64,000 bases of DNA from Roseateles_B sp041912595. GTDB lineage: Bacteria > Pseudomonadota > Gammaproteobacteria > Burkholderiales > Burkholderiaceae_C. Below, piece after piece: positions 62,585 to 64,000 of this stretch. Numbering within the stretch: the stretch's first letter is position 1; every line of letters starts with the position of its first letter. The notes beneath the pieces were generated by a model, which saw nothing but the letters and a program-made list of their open reading frames with translations, did no database searches and had not been told where the DNA came from. The stretch is from positions 10,910-74,909 of the forward strand of contig JAYRMR010000024.1 of NCBI GenBank assembly GCA_041912595.1, written 5' to 3'. Made by a program: the position numbers and the translations under genes.

Positions 62585-63634
62585 TCAGCGCCCTGTGCTG
62601 CGGGCCACGGCGGCCACGGAGTCGCGCTCCACGAGGCGCGGCTCGGGCAGCTTCAGCGTGGGCTTGCCGCCGGCCAGCATCTCCAGCAGGGCCTGGGCGG
62701 TGAGGCGGCCAAGCTCCAGGCTGGCCTGGTGCACCGTGGTGAGCGGCGGCGTCATGTGCATGGCCAGGGCGAGATCGTCAAAGCCGACGAGCGAGACGTC
62801 CTGCGGCACGCGCAGGCCGGCCTTGTGCAGGGCGACGGCGGCGCCCATGGCCATCTGGTCGTTCGCCGCGAAGAGGGCGGTGAAGCGCTGCGGGCTGGCC
62901 AGCAGGCGCTCGGCCGCCTGCCGGCCGCCTTCCTCCAGGTAGTTGCCGCACTCCACCAGCGAAGGCCGGAAGGGAATGCCGGCGGCGTCCAGGGCCGCCT
63001 GGTAGCCGGCCAGACGCTCGCGCGCGTCGGAGTGGCTCTGGTCGCCGCCGATGTGCGCGATGTCCCGGTGGCCACGGGCGATCAGGTGCTGGGTGGCCAG
63101 GCGTGCGCCCTCGCGGTGGTCGTAGTCCATGGCATAGACGTTCGGCGCCTTGATGCTGCGTCCCGTGACGACGGTCGGCACCTGCTTGGCCAGCTGGCGC
63201 AGGGCGGCGTCGCCCACCCGGCCGTTGAGGATGATCATGCCGTCCACGCGGCGACCCATCAGGGTGTCGATGCAGCGCTGCTCCACCTCCACGTCCCAGT
63301 GGCCGCTGACGAAGAGGGCGCTGTAGTGCGCCTCGCTGAGCGTTTCCTCGATCCCGCGCATGGCGACGCCGAAGAAGGGGCTGTCGATGAACTGCGTGAT
63401 CACGCCGATGCTCATCGTGCGCCCGCCCGCGAGCCCCCGGGCGATGGGGTTGGGCACGAAGCCCAGCTCGGCGATGGCGCGGTCCACCGCGGCCTTCTTC
63501 TCCGCGCTCACCACGGCCGTGCCATTGAGGATGCGCGAGACCGTGCTGGGCGAGACGCCGCTGGCCTCGGCCACCATGCCGAGCGTGACGGGACCGGCCT
63601 TGCGGGCCGAGGGCGATGCGGGAGGTCGAGCCAT
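62585..63634 (-). CDS. LacI-family transcriptional regulator
   Basis: A 349-residue LacI regulator. HTH at about 16-40 (LGMVAEASGVSPSTVSRILNG), hinge VPNPIARGLAGGRT, then the sugar-binding domain (MSIGVITQFIDSPFF, VDGMIILNG, FDDLALAMHMTPPLTTV). It most likely binds a glucan-derived sugar and controls the operons carrying TGAAAnCGnTTTCA. A degenerate copy lies just upstream of its own start, suggesting autoregulation. ATG 63634 matches the family; the longer frame to 63769 is unlikely. Confidence 0.92.
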   Translation of the reverse strand: MARPPASPSARKAGPVTLGMVAEASGVSPSTVSRILNGTAVVSAEKKAAVDRAIAELGFVPNPIARGLAGGRTMSIGVITQFIDSPFFGVAMRGIEETLSEAHYSALFVSGHWDVEVEQRCIDTLMGRRVDGMIILNGRVGDAALRQLAKQVPTVVTGRSIKAPNVYAMDYDHREGARLATQHLIARGHRDIAHIGGDQSHSDARERLAGYQAALDAAGIPFRPSLVECGNYLEEGGRQAAERLLASPQRFTALFAANDQMAMGAAVALHKAGLRVPQDVSLVGFDDLALAMHMTPPLTTVHQASLELGRLTAQALLEMLAGGKPTLKLPEPRLVERDSVAAVARSTGR

Positions 63635-63646
63635 GGCGAAGCGGTA

Positions 63647-63660
63647 TGAAAGCGTTTGCG
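63647..63660. promoter_or_regulatory. Degenerate LacI-type operator at lacI
   Basis: TGAAAGCGTTTGCG: the left half matches the other operators exactly, the right half only in part. It sits 13 bp upstream of the lacI start codon. Confidence 0.55.
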
Positions 63661-63883
63661 TAAGGGGCTGGCGCGAGTGTAAGGGCAGCGTTTGCCGCCG
63701 ACCCGGCCCCGCGGGCGACGGGCCGGGGTGACTGCGGGAAAGTCCCCAATCCGGGTGCCCGTAGTTCATCCAGCACTTTTACTGCGATTCGCAAGTCCTT
63801 ATTTTTGAACGACTTTTTTCTGACGCCGGACGATGAAATCAACTGTAAGTGATTGATTTCATTGAACTTTTCTCCGATTTTCC

Positions 63884-63912
63884 TTGACCTGCTGAAAGTC
63901 GGTTAGTAAAGT
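63884..63912 (+). promoter_or_regulatory. mraZ promoter
   Basis: -35 TTGACC and -10 TAAAGT with a 17-bp spacer, about 40 bp before the mraZ start codon. Confidence 0.7.
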
Positions 63913-63946
63913 GGGAGAAATTGTCAGATTGTGGGTCGCTGTGGCG
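63912..63946 (+). promoter_or_regulatory. MraZ-binding repeats
   Basis: TGGGA at 63912, TGGGT at 63932 and TGGCG at 63942, all in a 10-bp register. MraZ is known to bind direct TGGGN repeats with 10-bp spacing in its own promoter; the copy expected at 63922 is missing. Confidence 0.6.
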
Positions 63947-63952
63947 AATTAC

Positions 63953-64000
63953 GTGTTTCAAGGGGCGAGTGCCTTGGCGATGGACGCCAAGGGGCGCTTG
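63953..64000 (+). CDS. mraZ: MraZ, start only (partial)
   Basis: The last 48 bases encode MFQGASALAMDAKGRL from a GTG start, the conserved N-terminus of MraZ, the DNA-binding protein that opens the division and cell-wall (dcw) cluster and represses its own promoter. The gene is cut by the window end. Its presence implies that mraW, ftsL, ftsI and mur genes continue to the right. Confidence 0.88.
   Translation, partial: MFQGASALAMDAKGRL

Larger units (their letters stand above)
63635..63952. other. Divergent regulatory region between lacI and mraZ
   Basis: This 318-bp gap becomes clearly AT-rich after 63775. It holds the lacI operator (63647), the mraZ promoter (63884) and the MraZ boxes (63912). 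No other gene seen. Confidence 0.6.

Overview
The window is GC-rich chromosomal DNA with betaproteobacterial gene content: PEP-CTERM protein, FadN-type multifunctional beta-oxidation enzyme, class A RNase P RNA, the start of a division (dcw) cluster at mraZ, and a TonB-receptor glucan locus. The best guess is a Burkholderiales member of the Roseateles/Mitsuaria/Rubrivivax group. This is inferred from gene content and codon use, not from a database search. No tRNA, rRNA, CRISPR array, intact insertion sequence or prophage was found.

Layout. 1-5.2 kb: mostly minus-strand small genes (membrane protein, orphan PEP-CTERM protein, glycine-zipper lipoprotein, standalone TipAS domain, HNH nuclease). 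5.5-16.2 kb: fatty-acid oxidation block, with a TetR regulator and palindromic operator, acyl-CoA dehydrogenase, DUF2147 protein, fused 3-hydroxyacyl-CoA dehydrogenase/enoyl-CoA hydratase, hotdog thioesterase and thiolase, then hydrolases and an enoyl-CoA hydratase. 16.6-22.3 kb: a compact peptide maturation/export locus with a very short HlyD-like adaptor, a 2-oxoglutarate/Fe(II) oxygenase, a 144-aa double-glycine-leader precursor, a lipoprotein, a C39-peptidase ABC exporter and a membrane-anchored protein. This is the best candidate for an undescribed system. 22.3-30 kb: FAD oxidoreductase, thioesterase, Atm1-type ABC exporter, LysR regulator, orphan GltI-type binding protein, two secreted hypotheticals and a decayed patch in which two gene remnants are joined. 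30.2-31.9 kb: hipBA toxin-antitoxin with three inverted repeats upstream. 32-47 kb: housekeeping and mixed genes (pyrC, DUF3025, secreted trypsin-like protease with an FHA membrane protein, cysteine synthase, Tat lipoprotein resembling polysaccharide lyases, rnpB, MocA-type oxidoreductase, Bcr/CflA transporter, alpha carbonic anhydrase, hybrid histidine kinase).

46.6-63.7 kb: a beta-glucan utilisation regulon. It contains glucokinase, a GH16 lipoprotein endoglucanase, a complete ABC sugar importer with a GH1 beta-glucosidase, a TonB-dependent receptor followed by SapC, cupin and tryptophan-halogenase-like genes, and a LacI regulator. Near-identical 14-bp palindromes of the form TGAAAnCGnTTTCA lie in front of glk/GH16, the ABC operon and the receptor operon, and a degenerate copy precedes lacI, so the LacI protein probably controls all of them. 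The reading is that GH16 cuts polymer outside the cell, the receptor imports oligomers, the ABC system takes them to the cytoplasm, GH1 releases glucose and Glk phosphorylates it. The window ends in the first 16 codons of mraZ, with a good promoter and MraZ boxes.

Many starts are GTG or TTG. Where the first available ATG was implausible, the start was chosen from the Shine-Dalgarno sequence, signal peptide position or overlap with the upstream gene.
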